Source: Rhodanobacter glycinis (lineage in GTDB: Bacteria > Pseudomonadota > Gammaproteobacteria > Xanthomonadales > Rhodanobacteraceae). From it: a stretch of 64,000 bases of DNA. The position numbers were made by a program, and so were the translations under genes. A model generated the notes under the pieces. It was not told the origin of the DNA and did no database searches. It saw nothing but the letters and a program-made list of their open reading frames with translations. The DNA lies in contig NZ_FOSR01000008.1 in assembly GCF_900114325.1 (NCBI RefSeq), positions 124,001 to 188,000 of the forward strand, written 5' to 3'. Below are positions 1-7,941 of the stretch, in pieces; the first letter of the stretch is position 1; each line of letters opens with the position of its first letter.

Positions 1-2668
1 CCACGATGAAGGAACGATCGATCTTCAGGGTCTGGATCGGGTACTGGTGCAGGTAGCTCAGCGAGGAATAGCCGGTGCCGAAATCGTCCAGCGCGATGCC
101 GGCGCCATGGGCGCGCAGGTTGGCGAGGATGCGTTTCACCTGCGCCGGGTTTTCCAGCAGGGTGTGCTCGGTGACTTCCACGCGCAAGCGGCTTGCCGGC
201 ACCTGGTAGGCCTGGAACAGGTCGAGCAGGCGCTGGTCGAGGTCGGGGGAACGGAAGTGCCGGGCGGAGACGTTGAAGCTGATGAAGCCGTGGTCGCCGA
301 TCAGTGAACGGGCTTGCGCGCAGACCTGTTCGAAAATCTGCCAGTCGATGTTTTCCGCGCTGCCGTTTTCCTCGGCCACGGCAAGGAAGTCGCCGGGCGA
401 GAGCAGGCCGCGTTCCGGATGGCGCCAGCGCAGCAGCGCTTCGTAACCCACGGTGCGACCGTCCTCCAGCGACACGATGGGCTGGTAGAACGGCACAAAC
501 TCGCGCCGGTTCAGCGCCCGGCGCAGGTCGCCTTCCATCTCCAATAGCGACAGTGCTTCATAGCGCAGGCGATCATCGAACACCGCCGTGCAGTGACGGC
601 CGGCGTCCTTGGCGCGATACATTGCCGAGTCGGCATCGCGCAGCAGTTCCTCGGGGCGCTGGTAGTGCGGGCCGGCGATGGTGACGCCGATGGAAGCGGA
701 GGTGAACACCTCCTTGGCACCCAAGCGGAATGGCACCTGCAGCTCGCCGATGATGCGTTCGGCAATCTGCACCGCGGTGGCCTGGCTTTCCACGTTGCCC
801 AGCAAGACCGCGAACTCGTCGCCGCCCAGTCGCGCCACGATGTCGCGCGTCTTCAGGCAGGCGCGGATGCGGCCACCCACCTGGAACAGCAGGTCATCGC
901 CGATCAGGTGGCCGACCGAGTCGTTGATCACCTTGAAGCGATCCAGGTCGATGAACAGCACGGCGAACAGCGTGGCGGGATCGTGCTGGTATTTCTGCAG
1001 CGAGTGTTCCAGCCGTTGCAACAGGAAGGTGCGGTTGGGCAGGCCGGTGAGCGAGTCGTGCAGGGTCTCGTATTTCAGCCGTCGTTCCACGCGTTCGCGC
1101 TCGGCGATCTGTTCACGCAGGTCGCGGTTGGCCAGCGCCAGCGCGCGGGTGCGTTCGGTGACCCGGCGTTCCAGGTTGGCGTAGGCGTGCTTCAGCGATT
1201 CGTTGCCGTGCTTGCGTTGCAGCGCATTGGACACGTGGTAGCTGACGAAGGTCAGCAGTTCCTGGTCGCGCGCGTCGTACATGTGCTCGGGCGAATAGCT
1301 CTGCACCACCAGCGCGCCCTTCACCTGGTTGTCCCAGCGCAGCGGCACGCCAAGCCAGCACACCGAGCGCGCGCCGGTTTGGGTGCATTCGCCCTGTTCG
1401 GCGAGACGGTCGAAGGCGGCACGATCCGCCAGCAGCGGCTGGCCATGGCGCAGCACGTATTCGGTGGCGCCGCAGCCGGGCTCGCGAGCAAGGCGCACGC
1501 CGTCGATTTCGTCCACCGAATAGGGGAAGCTGATGCGCTGACCCTGCTCCTCGAGCAGGGCAATGTAGAAGTTGCGCGCATACAACAGGCCACCGATCAC
1601 GCGATGCATGGCCGCGTAGAAATCATCGCTGCCTTCGGGGGCGCTGGCCAGTTCGGCGATGCGAAACAACGCCGTTTGCAGGCGTTCGCCACGCTGGCGT
1701 TCCAGCACCTGCTGGCGCAGTACGCGATTGGCGGCACGCAGCGCCGCGGTGCGGTCGGCCACGCGGTGTTCCAGTTCCGACTGCGCCTCGCGCCGTTCCA
1801 GTGCGGTCTGCACGTGCTGCGCCACGTAGCCGAGCAGTTCGCGGTCCTGCGTCGTGTAGTGCGTATCGGTGCGATAGCTCTGGATCACGATGCCGCCGAC
1901 CACGCGGCCATCGCGCAGCAGCGGCACGGCCAGGAAGTGTTCGCAGGCTGGTCCGACCAGTTCGAAATGACCTTCGAACTGCCGCATCAGCTCCGGCATC
2001 GAGCCCATGATCGGCTGGCTGCTCTTGAGCAGGTTCCAGGTCAGGCTGTGGTGGATGTCCTGCAGTGGAATGTCCTGCTCGGGCAACGGCGGCTGCGGAT
2101 CGGCCGTGTCCACGAAGTAGGGATAGCGCACGGTGCCGGTGCTGGCGTCGTACAGCACGATGAAGAAGTTCTCGGCGTACATCAGGCTGGCGACGATGGC
2201 GTGCAGCGAGCGCATCATCTCGGGCATGGAGTGCGTCGATCCGGCCTGCTCGGCGATGGCATACAGCGCGCGCTGCAGGCGTTCGGCCAGGGCCAGGCGT
2301 GAAATCGCTTCGTACAGGCGGCTGGTTTCGGCCTGCTGGCGCAAGCGGCTGGTCACCAGTCGGCCCAGCCAGGCCAGTTGATCGCGCAGGACCGGGTCGA
2401 GTGCGCCGGGGTCGTCCAGCACCAGCGTGCGCAATCCTTGCGCATCTCGCGCAAGATCCAGTGCCGTCGGGGCCGCGGGTTCACTGGTCGGGCGCCAGTG
2501 GACGTGGCCGCGGATGCCGAGCCGATGGATCGCCTCGGTACAGATGTTCAGCACGCTGGCGGCGTCGCTGGCGTCAGACAGCTGTTCCACGCTGTCGTAC
2601 AGCACCGCCTCGGCCGCCCCTTTGGGCCGAAGGGACAGGGCGGGACTGCTGTCGGGCACTGAACTCAT
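1..2668 (-). CDS. GAF-GAF-GGDEF-EAL cyclic-di-GMP signalling protein, 3' end beyond window
   Basis: The gene reads leftward from ATG at 2668 and is still open at the window edge, so 889 residues are visible and the C-terminus is missing. Two GAF-like sensor regions (about 125-290 and 325-490) are followed by short coiled segments, a GGDEF domain with an intact GGDEF signature at residues 615-619, and an EAL domain with EAL at 743-745 and DDFGTGYSSL at 861-870. GGDEF domains make cyclic-di-GMP and EAL domains degrade it; which activity dominates here cannot be told. The position of the usual RxxD inhibitory site, five residues before GGDEF, reads KTRD, so product inhibition may be weakened. 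No membrane segment or signal peptide is seen, so it is probably cytoplasmic. It stands alone, transcribed away from the outer-membrane protein gene at 2939. The family assignment is certain; the ligands of the GAF regions are unknown. Confidence 0.9.
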   Translation of the reverse strand, partial: MSSVPDSSPALSLRPKGAAEAVLYDSVEQLSDASDAASVLNICTEAIHRLGIRGHVHWRPTSEPAAPTALDLARDAQGLRTLVLDDPGALDPVLRDQLAWLGRLVTSRLRQQAETSRLYEAISRLALAERLQRALYAIAEQAGSTHSMPEMMRSLHAIVASLMYAENFFIVLYDASTGTVRYPYFVDTADPQPPLPEQDIPLQDIHHSLTWNLLKSSQPIMGSMPELMRQFEGHFELVGPACEHFLAVPLLRDGRVVGGIVIQSYRTDTHYTTQDRELLGYVAQHVQTALERREAQSELEHRVADRTAALRAANRVLRQQVLERQRGERLQTALFRIAELASAPEGSDDFYAAMHRVIGGLLYARNFYIALLEEQGQRISFPYSVDEIDGVRLAREPGCGATEYVLRHGQPLLADRAAFDRLAEQGECTQTGARSVCWLGVPLRWDNQVKGALVVQSYSPEHMYDARDQELLTFVSYHVSNALQRKHGNESLKHAYANLERRVTERTRALALANRDLREQIAERERVERRLKYETLHDSLTGLPNRTFLLQRLEHSLQKYQHDPATLFAVLFIDLDRFKVINDSVGHLIGDDLLFQVGGRIRACLKTRDIVARLGGDEFAVLLGNVESQATAVQIAERIIGELQVPFRLGAKEVFTSASIGVTIAGPHYQRPEELLRDADSAMYRAKDAGRHCTAVFDDRLRYEALSLLEMEGDLRRALNRREFVPFYQPIVSLEDGRTVGYEALLRWRHPERGLLSPGDFLAVAEENGSAENIDWQIFEQVCAQARSLIGDHGFISFNVSARHFRSPDLDQRLLDLFQAYQVPASRLRVEVTEHTLLENPAQVKRILANLRAHGAGIALDDFGTGYSSLSYLHQYPIQTLKIDRSFIV

Positions 2669-2845
2669 CGGAGGGTGTCGGGTCTATGCAGCTGGATGAC
2701 GCCGTGACTATATATCCGGATGGCGTGGCTTTGTCGTGAGCAATTGCGGCGATTCCCCGACCCGGACGCCTCTCGTAGCACGTTTTGTGCCGGTTTTCGG
2801 GCGAAAAAAGGATCATTTCGTGCCGCAAACCGCAAAAACAGGGTG

Positions 2846-2872
2846 TTAGAAAGAAGTAAAACGACGTATACT
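2846..2872 (+). promoter_or_regulatory. Possible sigma70-type promoter for the outer-membrane protein gene
   Basis: A good -10 box TATACT lies at 2867-2872 in a locally AT-richer stretch. A weak -35 candidate, TTAGAA, is at 2846-2851 with a short 15-base spacer. The box is about 65 bases upstream of the ATG at 2939. This rests on motif likeness only. Confidence 0.3.
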
Positions 2873-2938
2873 CGGTGCCGTGGAACTTCCTGTCTCCACA
2901 GGCTTTATCTGTTAAACGGGGGCTTTAGCCAGATCATC

Positions 2939-3853
2939 ATGCGCCGCTTGCTGCTTACATTGCCGCTGTTGCTGCTGCCGCTTGTCGCGGCAGGCCAGTC
3001 GCTGGGCGGCAGTTCATCGCAGACGATCGGAGACAGCCTGTTGCAGGCGCCTCCGGCACAGGCCGGTGTGCGCTCGACGGATGCCTCCGCCGTGCCGCTG
3101 TGGCGCGGCGCGAATGGCCATGTGCTGTCAGTGCAGTCGAGTGCCGTCGACGCAAGCGAAGCCGAGCAAGGCTCGCCGCTGTCGTTCCGCGGCGTGGATG
3201 CCGGCACGGTGGCTTCGAGCAGCCTGAACTATGGACTGGCGCCCCATCTGACCGCGCATGCCGGGGTCAGCGAGCACTCCTGGGCCAATCGTGCGCCACG
3301 CGTCGTGGGCAGCGAAGTGGGCGCCAGCTACAACGCGGGCCGCTACAGCGTGGGCCTGAGCGTGGGCACCAACGGTACGTCCAACAGCCCGACGCTGCCG
3401 CGGGTTCTGCCCGGTGCCACACCCAGCGTGAACGGGTTGAGCGACTTCGACAGCAGTACCCAGTTCAATGCCCGCGGTCGCATGTCCTTGGGCAGCGGCA
3501 GCGGTATCGACATTGGTGCCAGCGTGGGGCGCATCCGGTTGTTGCCGGGCAATGCGCTGGGCCTCAATACGCTGGACCAGAAGGCGCTGAGCTTCGGCGT
3601 CGACCACGGTTCGATCAGCGGCAACATCATCGGTCGCGTGATGCAACCGGAAGCCGGCGTGCCCGGTGCCCTGAGTGGCGACCACCGCTGGAGCAGCATC
3701 GATCTTGGCGTCACCTGGCACCTGCCGTGGCAGGGCTCGTTGAGCTTCGGCGCGCAGAACGTGTGGTCGTCCGGCAATGCGGCGAACACCCCGGTCGGCC
3801 CCGAGCCGGACCAGTCACGTACGCCATACGTGCAATACCACCAGGATCTCTGA
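2939..3853 (+). CDS. Probable outer-membrane beta-barrel protein (hypothetical)
   Basis: The product has 304 residues. I chose the ATG at 2939 because it opens with a clean signal peptide (MRRLLLT, then a Leu-rich core ending near AAGQS). The earlier in-frame start at 2720 would put a long charged stretch in front of it. The mature part is rich in Gly, Ser and Asn with alternating polar and apolar residues in short stretches, for example around GRYSVGLSVGTNG and SLSFGAQNVWSSG, as in outer-membrane beta-barrels. It does not end in the aromatic residue typical of BAM-recognised barrels. I do not recognise a named family and assign no substrate. It is monocistronic; the facing operon on the other strand ends at 3975. 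Confidence 0.6.
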   Translation: MRRLLLTLPLLLLPLVAAGQSLGGSSSQTIGDSLLQAPPAQAGVRSTDASAVPLWRGANGHVLSVQSSAVDASEAEQGSPLSFRGVDAGTVASSSLNYGLAPHLTAHAGVSEHSWANRAPRVVGSEVGASYNAGRYSVGLSVGTNGTSNSPTLPRVLPGATPSVNGLSDFDSSTQFNARGRMSLGSGSGIDIGASVGRIRLLPGNALGLNTLDQKALSFGVDHGSISGNIIGRVMQPEAGVPGALSGDHRWSSIDLGVTWHLPWQGSLSFGAQNVWSSGNAANTPVGPEPDQSRTPYVQYHQDL

Positions 3854-3974
3854 TCCCCGACGCGGTATCGGATCGGCGCGTTGCGGTCGCCGACGAATCC
3901 GTCTGACCCACTTGTCCCGATAACCTTCCGGCCATGCGGCTTCCCGTGTCGCGGGCCGTGCGCGTGGGCGGCGA

Positions 3975-4877
3975 TCAGCCCTGCTTGCGGATGCGCAGGT
4001 CGCCGCTGAAGGTTTCCACCTTGATCGTGCCGCGGCCGTCGCCGACGGTGGTGTCCAGCGCGCTGCCGGGGCCGTGCGCGGATGATGTCGGCGTGCCGAA
4101 ATCGCTGTGCAGGTCGCCGCTGAACGTGCTGGCGTGGATCGAGCCGGACAGGCCGGAGGGCAGGCGCAGATCGATGTCGCCACTCATGCTGTCAATGTTG
4201 ATCTGCCCGTTGGTGGCGAGGTTGCCGCTGATCGTTGCATCGCCGGAAACGGTACCGAGCTTGAAGTGCTTCCACGGGCCGCCGCTGACCTGGATATGGC
4301 CGGAGACCGTTTGCAGCCTCGCGTCGTCGCCCAGCGATGGCGCGAGGATATCGCCGCTGACGGTCTGCAGGTCGGCGCGATCGGCGTGGCCGGAAAACGC
4401 GATGCCGCCGCTGACACTGTCCACGTCCAGACTGGGGGTCTGTGCGTTGACGCGGACCCGGCCGCTGATGGAGTTGAGTTTCAGCGTGCCGCCGCGGGTG
4501 CCGTCGATGGCCAGCGGTGCGCTGACCACGTTCACATGCAAGGTGGCGCCGCGCGGTACGCGCACGTCGAGCGTGGTGGCGCCCATGTGGTTGCTGTCGC
4601 CCCAGTCGAACCAGCCGCCACCGCCCTGCGGCTGCACCTTGATCGACAGATTGTCGTCGCTGCCGGTAATGGCCAGCGGCTTGGCGCCATCGCCGAGTTG
4701 GCCGCCGACCTGCACCTCGTTGCGATCCCATGCGGTGACATGCACTTCGCCGGCGACGTTGCTGATGCTGATGCGGGCAGTGGACGTGGCGACGTGTTGC
4801 AACTGGATCGGCGTGTCGGCCAGTGCGTGGCCGAACGGGAGGCAGAGCAGCAGCGGGAGGTAGCGTGCGGTTTTCAT
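3975..4877 (-). CDS. DUF4097-type beta-helical surface/periplasmic protein
   Basis: The product has 300 residues and starts MKTARYLPLLLCLPFGHALAD, a classic signal peptide, which fixes the start at 4877. The body is a run of repeats carrying the motif (V/T)SG(D/H/R), spaced about 20 residues apart. This pattern is typical of the DUF4097 (putative adhesin) family and predicts a right-handed beta-helix. It lies 16 bases after the anti-sigma gene, so it is very probably the third gene of the sigma/anti-sigma operon. Genes of this family often sit beside ECF sigma factors and envelope-stress systems, but the biochemical role is not known. The export prediction is firm and the function is open. 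Confidence 0.8.
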   Translation of the reverse strand: MKTARYLPLLLCLPFGHALADTPIQLQHVATSTARISISNVAGEVHVTAWDRNEVQVGGQLGDGAKPLAITGSDDNLSIKVQPQGGGGWFDWGDSNHMGATTLDVRVPRGATLHVNVVSAPLAIDGTRGGTLKLNSISGRVRVNAQTPSLDVDSVSGGIAFSGHADRADLQTVSGDILAPSLGDDARLQTVSGHIQVSGGPWKHFKLGTVSGDATISGNLATNGQINIDSMSGDIDLRLPSGLSGSIHASTFSGDLHSDFGTPTSSAHGPGSALDTTVGDGRGTIKVETFSGDLRIRKQG

Positions 4878-4893
4878 GGGAATCCTCGTGGCC

Positions 4894-5316
4894 TCAGCCG
4901 GCCTGGTGTTCGAGCTGGCGCAGGCTGGCCTGCTGTCGTTCGGTGTTCGCCAGCAATTGTTGCAGGGCGGTTGAATTGGGCGCCTGTTGCAATGCCTGGC
5001 GCAGTTCGATCTGGGCAGCGGTGAGCTCGATCGCGGCGCCGGCCAGGCGCGGGTCGGCCGGTTTCCATGGTTGCGACGCGGATGCGACGGCCGGGGTCGG
5101 TTGCAGTTGCTGCTGCAGGCGGCCGCCGAACCAACCGGCAAGGACCAGCGCCGCGGCGATGCCGATGGCGGGCAGCCAATGCCACGGCCGGCGCACCGGT
5201 TTTGCCGCCGTCGTGGCGCTGTCCAGCGCGGCATCGATGCGGTTCCACAGCTCGTGCGGGGGCGCAAGCGGCTGGCGCAATTCGCGCATTTGTCGACGCC
5301 ATTCGAATTCGTTCAT
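4894..5316 (-). CDS. Small membrane-anchored anti-sigma factor-like protein
   Basis: This 140-residue protein has a short cytoplasmic N-terminus (MNEFEWRRQMRELRQPL), one membrane helix near residues 45-65 (WLPAIGIAAALVLAGWFGG) and a Gln-rich periplasmic tail likely to form a coiled coil. The start codon overlaps the stop of the upstream ECF sigma gene by four bases (ATGA), so the two are translationally coupled. Size, topology and coupling are those of anti-sigma factors. The zinc-binding Cys/His motif of the ZAS class is absent. The signal it responds to is not deducible. The DUF4097 protein downstream is a plausible periplasmic partner, which is inference. Confidence 0.65.
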   Translation of the reverse strand: MNEFEWRRQMRELRQPLAPPHELWNRIDAALDSATTAAKPVRRPWHWLPAIGIAAALVLAGWFGGRLQQQLQPTPAVASASQPWKPADPRLAGAAIELTAAQIELRQALQQAPNSTALQQLLANTERQQASLRQLEHQAG

Positions 5317-5861
5317 GAGTCTTCTCCGAGTGCCTTGCGCAACAGACCGCGGGCACGATGCAGTTGTGCCTTCGACGATCCCACCGCCATGCCCAGCTCC
5401 AGTCCGATGTCCTCGTGCCGCCAGCCTTCCACGTCGTGCAGCACCAGGACGGCGCGGGCGCGTGGCGGCAGGCGTCCGATCGCGTGTTCCAGCTCTTCGC
5501 GTTCGGCGGCGCAGAACGGCGTTTCGCAGTGATCGGGCAGGCTGTCCTCATCCATGAAGCCGACCGGATCGGCACCGCGCGCGCGGATGTCCATCAGCGC
5601 CACATTCACCGCCAGACGGTACAGCCAGGTGCCGAATGCGCTTTGTCCGCGAAAGCTGTCCAGTTTTTGCCAGGCACGCACGAAGGCTTCCTGGGTGAGA
5701 TCTTCGGCGCGTGCGTGGTCGTAGCCAGCCAAACGGTAGACCGCGCCGTGGACGCGACCCACGTGTCGCTGGTAGATCCGCTGGAACGCCGCCCGATCAC
5801 CGCGCACCGCCGCTTCCACGTCGACCGTGTCGGGGTGTCCCTCGGCAGGAGCAGGTGGCAT
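5313..5861 (-). CDS. ECF-type RNA polymerase sigma factor
   Basis: The product has 182 residues. Sigma region 2 carries the core-binding signature (YDHARAEDLTQEAFVRAWQ) in the first half. Region 4 is a helix-turn-helix (HEDIGLELGMAVGSSKAQLHRAR) near the C-terminus. I chose ATG 5861 because GGAAG sits five bases before it; an alternative ATG at 5891 adds ten residues but has a poor ribosome site. It overlaps the anti-sigma gene by four bases and heads the operon sigma / anti-sigma / DUF4097. The upstream region is shared with repeats and then an insertion sequence starting at 6141, so its promoter lies within about 280 bases. Confidence 0.9.
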   Translation of the reverse strand: MPPAPAEGHPDTVDVEAAVRGDRAAFQRIYQRHVGRVHGAVYRLAGYDHARAEDLTQEAFVRAWQKLDSFRGQSAFGTWLYRLAVNVALMDIRARGADPVGFMDEDSLPDHCETPFCAAEREELEHAIGRLPPRARAVLVLHDVEGWRHEDIGLELGMAVGSSKAQLHRARGLLRKALGEDS

Positions 5862-6012
5862 GGAACTTCCGGTGGTGCAGGCGGCGATCATCTTGCCAGC
5901 TTGGATGCACGCCCGGGCACAAGCGTTTAAGCGGATTGCCGCAATGTCTTGCTGCAGCCTCTCTTTCCGCGCACAGGGGAAGGGCCGCACGAATCGCAGC
6001 GCGGTAGCGACT

Positions 6013-6130
6013 CCGTATCCTCACCCCAAACTCCTCTCCCGGAGGGGTATGGGCTCAAAAGCGCCGCGAGGCAACGCGTGTGTTCCCTTCTCCCATCGGG
6101 AGAAGGTGCCGGCAGGCGGATGAGGGTTCA
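6013..6130. repeat. REP-like palindromic repeats upstream of the ECF operon
   Basis: Within the 5862-6140 gap, two short palindromes of the 'CTCTCCC-GGGAG' type are visible. One lies near 6030-6048 (CCTCTCCCGGAGGGG). The other lies near 6088-6106 (CCTTCTCCCATCGGGAGAAGG) and is followed by 'TGCCGGCAGGCGGATGAGGG'. Such units are scattered through related genomes. The rest of the gap shows no gene. Confidence 0.55.
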
Positions 6131-6140
6131 GGCTAGCTAG

Positions 6141-7613
6141 TTCTACTGTGTCAATAAAAACACGGCATGATCACGGCATCTTCTAGCAACCTGCGAGGAG
6201 GTGGGTCATGGGCATCGGTCTGGAAGCACGGTTTGAACAGTATGGCGAGGCGATGGTTGCCGCCATGGGACACGCGGACCGGGCATTGCCTACGCGCTGG
6301 TACCTGCAGGGTTTGATGCTGCCTGGCGGGCGCAAGAGCGTGGAGCCGATGGCAGCACGGGTGCGACCGCAAGACGTGCGCTCGACCCATCAGTCGATGC
6401 ATCACCTGGTGTCGACGTCGGCATGGAGCGACGACGCCTTGCTGGCCGCTGTGGCCGAGCAGGTGTTGCCTGTACTGACGCACGGCGGCACCGCACCGCG
6501 CTTCTGGATCATCGATGACACCGGCTTTCCGAAGAAGGGTAAGCACTCGGTGGGCGTAGCGCGCCAGTATTGCGGGGAGACCGGCAAGACCGACAACTGC
6601 CGGGTGGCGGTGAGCTTGTCGCTGGCGACGGACTCAAACAGTCTGCCGTTGGCGTATCAGCTGTACTTGCCGGCCGAATGGATCGACGACCCGCAGCGAT
6701 GCGCCACTGTTGGGGTGCCCGCTTCAGTCGGCTTTCTGACCAAGAACCAGATCGCTGCGGCACAGATCCGCGCCGCCGTTGCGGCGGGCGTGCCGCGAGG
6801 CGTCGTGTTGGGTGATGCCGCCTACGGCGATGACAGCACGCTTCGCGATGAGCTGAGCACGCAAGATCTGATCTACGCGCTGGGCGTCAGGCCGCTCACG
6901 GCGGTGTGGTGGGGTAAGCATCAACCGGCCACGCCACCACCACCTGCGACGGGGAGCGGACGTCCCCGCGTGCGGGTATGCCGCGATGCGGCGCACCGAC
7001 CGATCGGTGTGCGTGCGCTGGCGCAGGCGTTGCCGGCGCGAGCGTATCGCACCATCACCTGGCGGCAGGGTTCCGCCGAACCCTTGTCCGGCCGCTTCGC
7101 CCGCGTACGTGTGGTCGCCGCCCACGACGACCGTGATCGTGCGCCCGAATGGCTGGTCATCGAATGGCCTAGCGGCGACGCCGAACCGCTGCGCTACTGG
7201 CTTTCGACGTTGCCGGAAGCGACCCCCTTCAAGGCCCTTGTCGGCACCATCAAGGGCCGCTGGCGCATCGAGCGGGACTACCTGGAACTCAAGCAAGAAC
7301 TCGGCTTGGGTCACTACGAAGGGCGCAACTGGCGCGGCTTTCATCACCACGCCAGCCTGTGTATCGCGGCCTACGGCTTCCTGACGCTGGAGCGCTTGCG
7401 CGGCAGTAAAAAAAACCGTGCTCGATTCAAAGCACCTGCCGTACCCGAAGGCTTCCGCCCGCGTGGGGCTGGGACCGATGCAGCGCCATCAACCGCTCTC
7501 GATCGCAACCGTGCACTTTCGTCTCGCCCGCCTGATCGCGCGACAGTTGGCGCGATGTCCTTGCTGCGGCAGGGCGCATCCGAGTATTAGACGTATTTAT
7601 TGACACAGTAGAA
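6141..7613 (+). mobile_element. IS701-family-like insertion sequence, 1473 bp
   Basis: The element is bounded by perfect 18-bp terminal inverted repeats, TTCTACTGTGTCAATAAA at 6141-6158 and its complement at 7596-7613. A 4-bp direct repeat CTAG (6137-6140 and 7614-7617) flanks it and is the target duplication; four-base CTAG-like targets are typical of IS701-family elements. It holds one transposase gene reading rightward. It sits between the upstream region of the ECF operon at 5861 and the 3' end of pckG. The right CTAG is also the left end of a palindromic element at 7614-7751. Confidence 0.92.
6208..7590 (+). CDS. IS701-type DDE transposase, probably frameshifted near the C-terminus
   Basis: The 460-residue product starts at ATG 6208 behind a strong GGAGG. 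The catalytic triad of the family is visible: Asp in FWIIDDTGFPKKG, Asp in GVVLGDAAYGDD, and Glu in the GRWRIERDYLELKQELG region. After FKAPAVPEGFRPRG the reading frame gives an unconvincing low-complexity tail. The +1 frame from about 7465 reads SIATVHFRLARLIARQLAR followed by CPCCGR, the Cys-containing end expected for the family, and stops at 7603 inside the right inverted repeat. One extra G in the GGGG run at 7465-7468 would explain this. So the gene is either inactivated by a one-base insertion, misread, or frameshifted in translation. Confidence 0.85.
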   Translation: MGIGLEARFEQYGEAMVAAMGHADRALPTRWYLQGLMLPGGRKSVEPMAARVRPQDVRSTHQSMHHLVSTSAWSDDALLAAVAEQVLPVLTHGGTAPRFWIIDDTGFPKKGKHSVGVARQYCGETGKTDNCRVAVSLSLATDSNSLPLAYQLYLPAEWIDDPQRCATVGVPASVGFLTKNQIAAAQIRAAVAAGVPRGVVLGDAAYGDDSTLRDELSTQDLIYALGVRPLTAVWWGKHQPATPPPPATGSGRPRVRVCRDAAHRPIGVRALAQALPARAYRTITWRQGSAEPLSGRFARVRVVAAHDDRDRAPEWLVIEWPSGDAEPLRYWLSTLPEATPFKALVGTIKGRWRIERDYLELKQELGLGHYEGRNWRGFHHHASLCIAAYGFLTLERLRGSKKNRARFKAPAVPEGFRPRGAGTDAAPSTALDRNRALSSRPPDRATVGAMSLLRQGASEY

Positions 7614-7751
7614 CTAGGGAAGGTCTGATCAATCGGCTTCTTGCTCGTCATTCCTGCGGAAGCAGGAATCCAGTGCCTTTGCATTCGAAGACCTACAGGC
7701 ACTGGATCCCAGCTTTCGCTGGGATGACGAGCAAAATCAGACCTTCCCTAG
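7614..7751. repeat. Palindromic MITE-like element 1 (138 bp, CTAG ends)
   Basis: The element begins CTAGGGAAGGTCTGAT and ends with its exact complement. Beyond that the arms stay nearly complementary for about 60 bases each. Each arm contains a small inner hairpin of the GTCATTCC...GGAATCCAGTG (left) or CACTGGATCCC...GGGATGAC (right) type. There is no coding capacity. The left CTAG is the right target duplication of the IS and the right CTAG is shared with element 2. Confidence 0.8.
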
Positions 7752-7941
7752 GAGCGTGGGCGGCAGAAATCTTCCGGGCTGCAAAAGCGCCTGCGTGGTC
7801 CATATCTCCGTCGCTTCTTGGCCCATAGAACCACTATGGGCCGGCGAATCGTCGAAGCGCTTCATAACAGCGAAGCTGGTCAAATCTGTCCTCACGCAGC
7901 CACTTTTTCGCCTCGAAAGTTTCTACCGCCCACGCTCCTAG
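7748..7941. repeat. Palindromic MITE-like element 2 (194 bp, CTAG ends)
   Basis: The left end CTAGGAGCGTGGGCGG and the right end CCGCCCACGCTCCTAG are exact complements. An imperfect foldback continues inward to a central hairpin at about 7820-7845 (GGCCCATAG / CTATGGGCC). A 61-codon open frame across it follows the repeat and shows no protein-like features. The right end overlaps the last codons of pckG by four bases, so the element reaches the end of that gene. Confidence 0.75.

Noticed and set aside
593-2302. A 569-codon plus-strand frame
   Set aside because: It lies opposite the GAF-GGDEF-EAL gene, whose minus-strand translation carries all the motifs.
7756-7941. A 61-codon open frame within palindromic element 2
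   Set aside because: It coincides with the foldback arms and shows no protein features.
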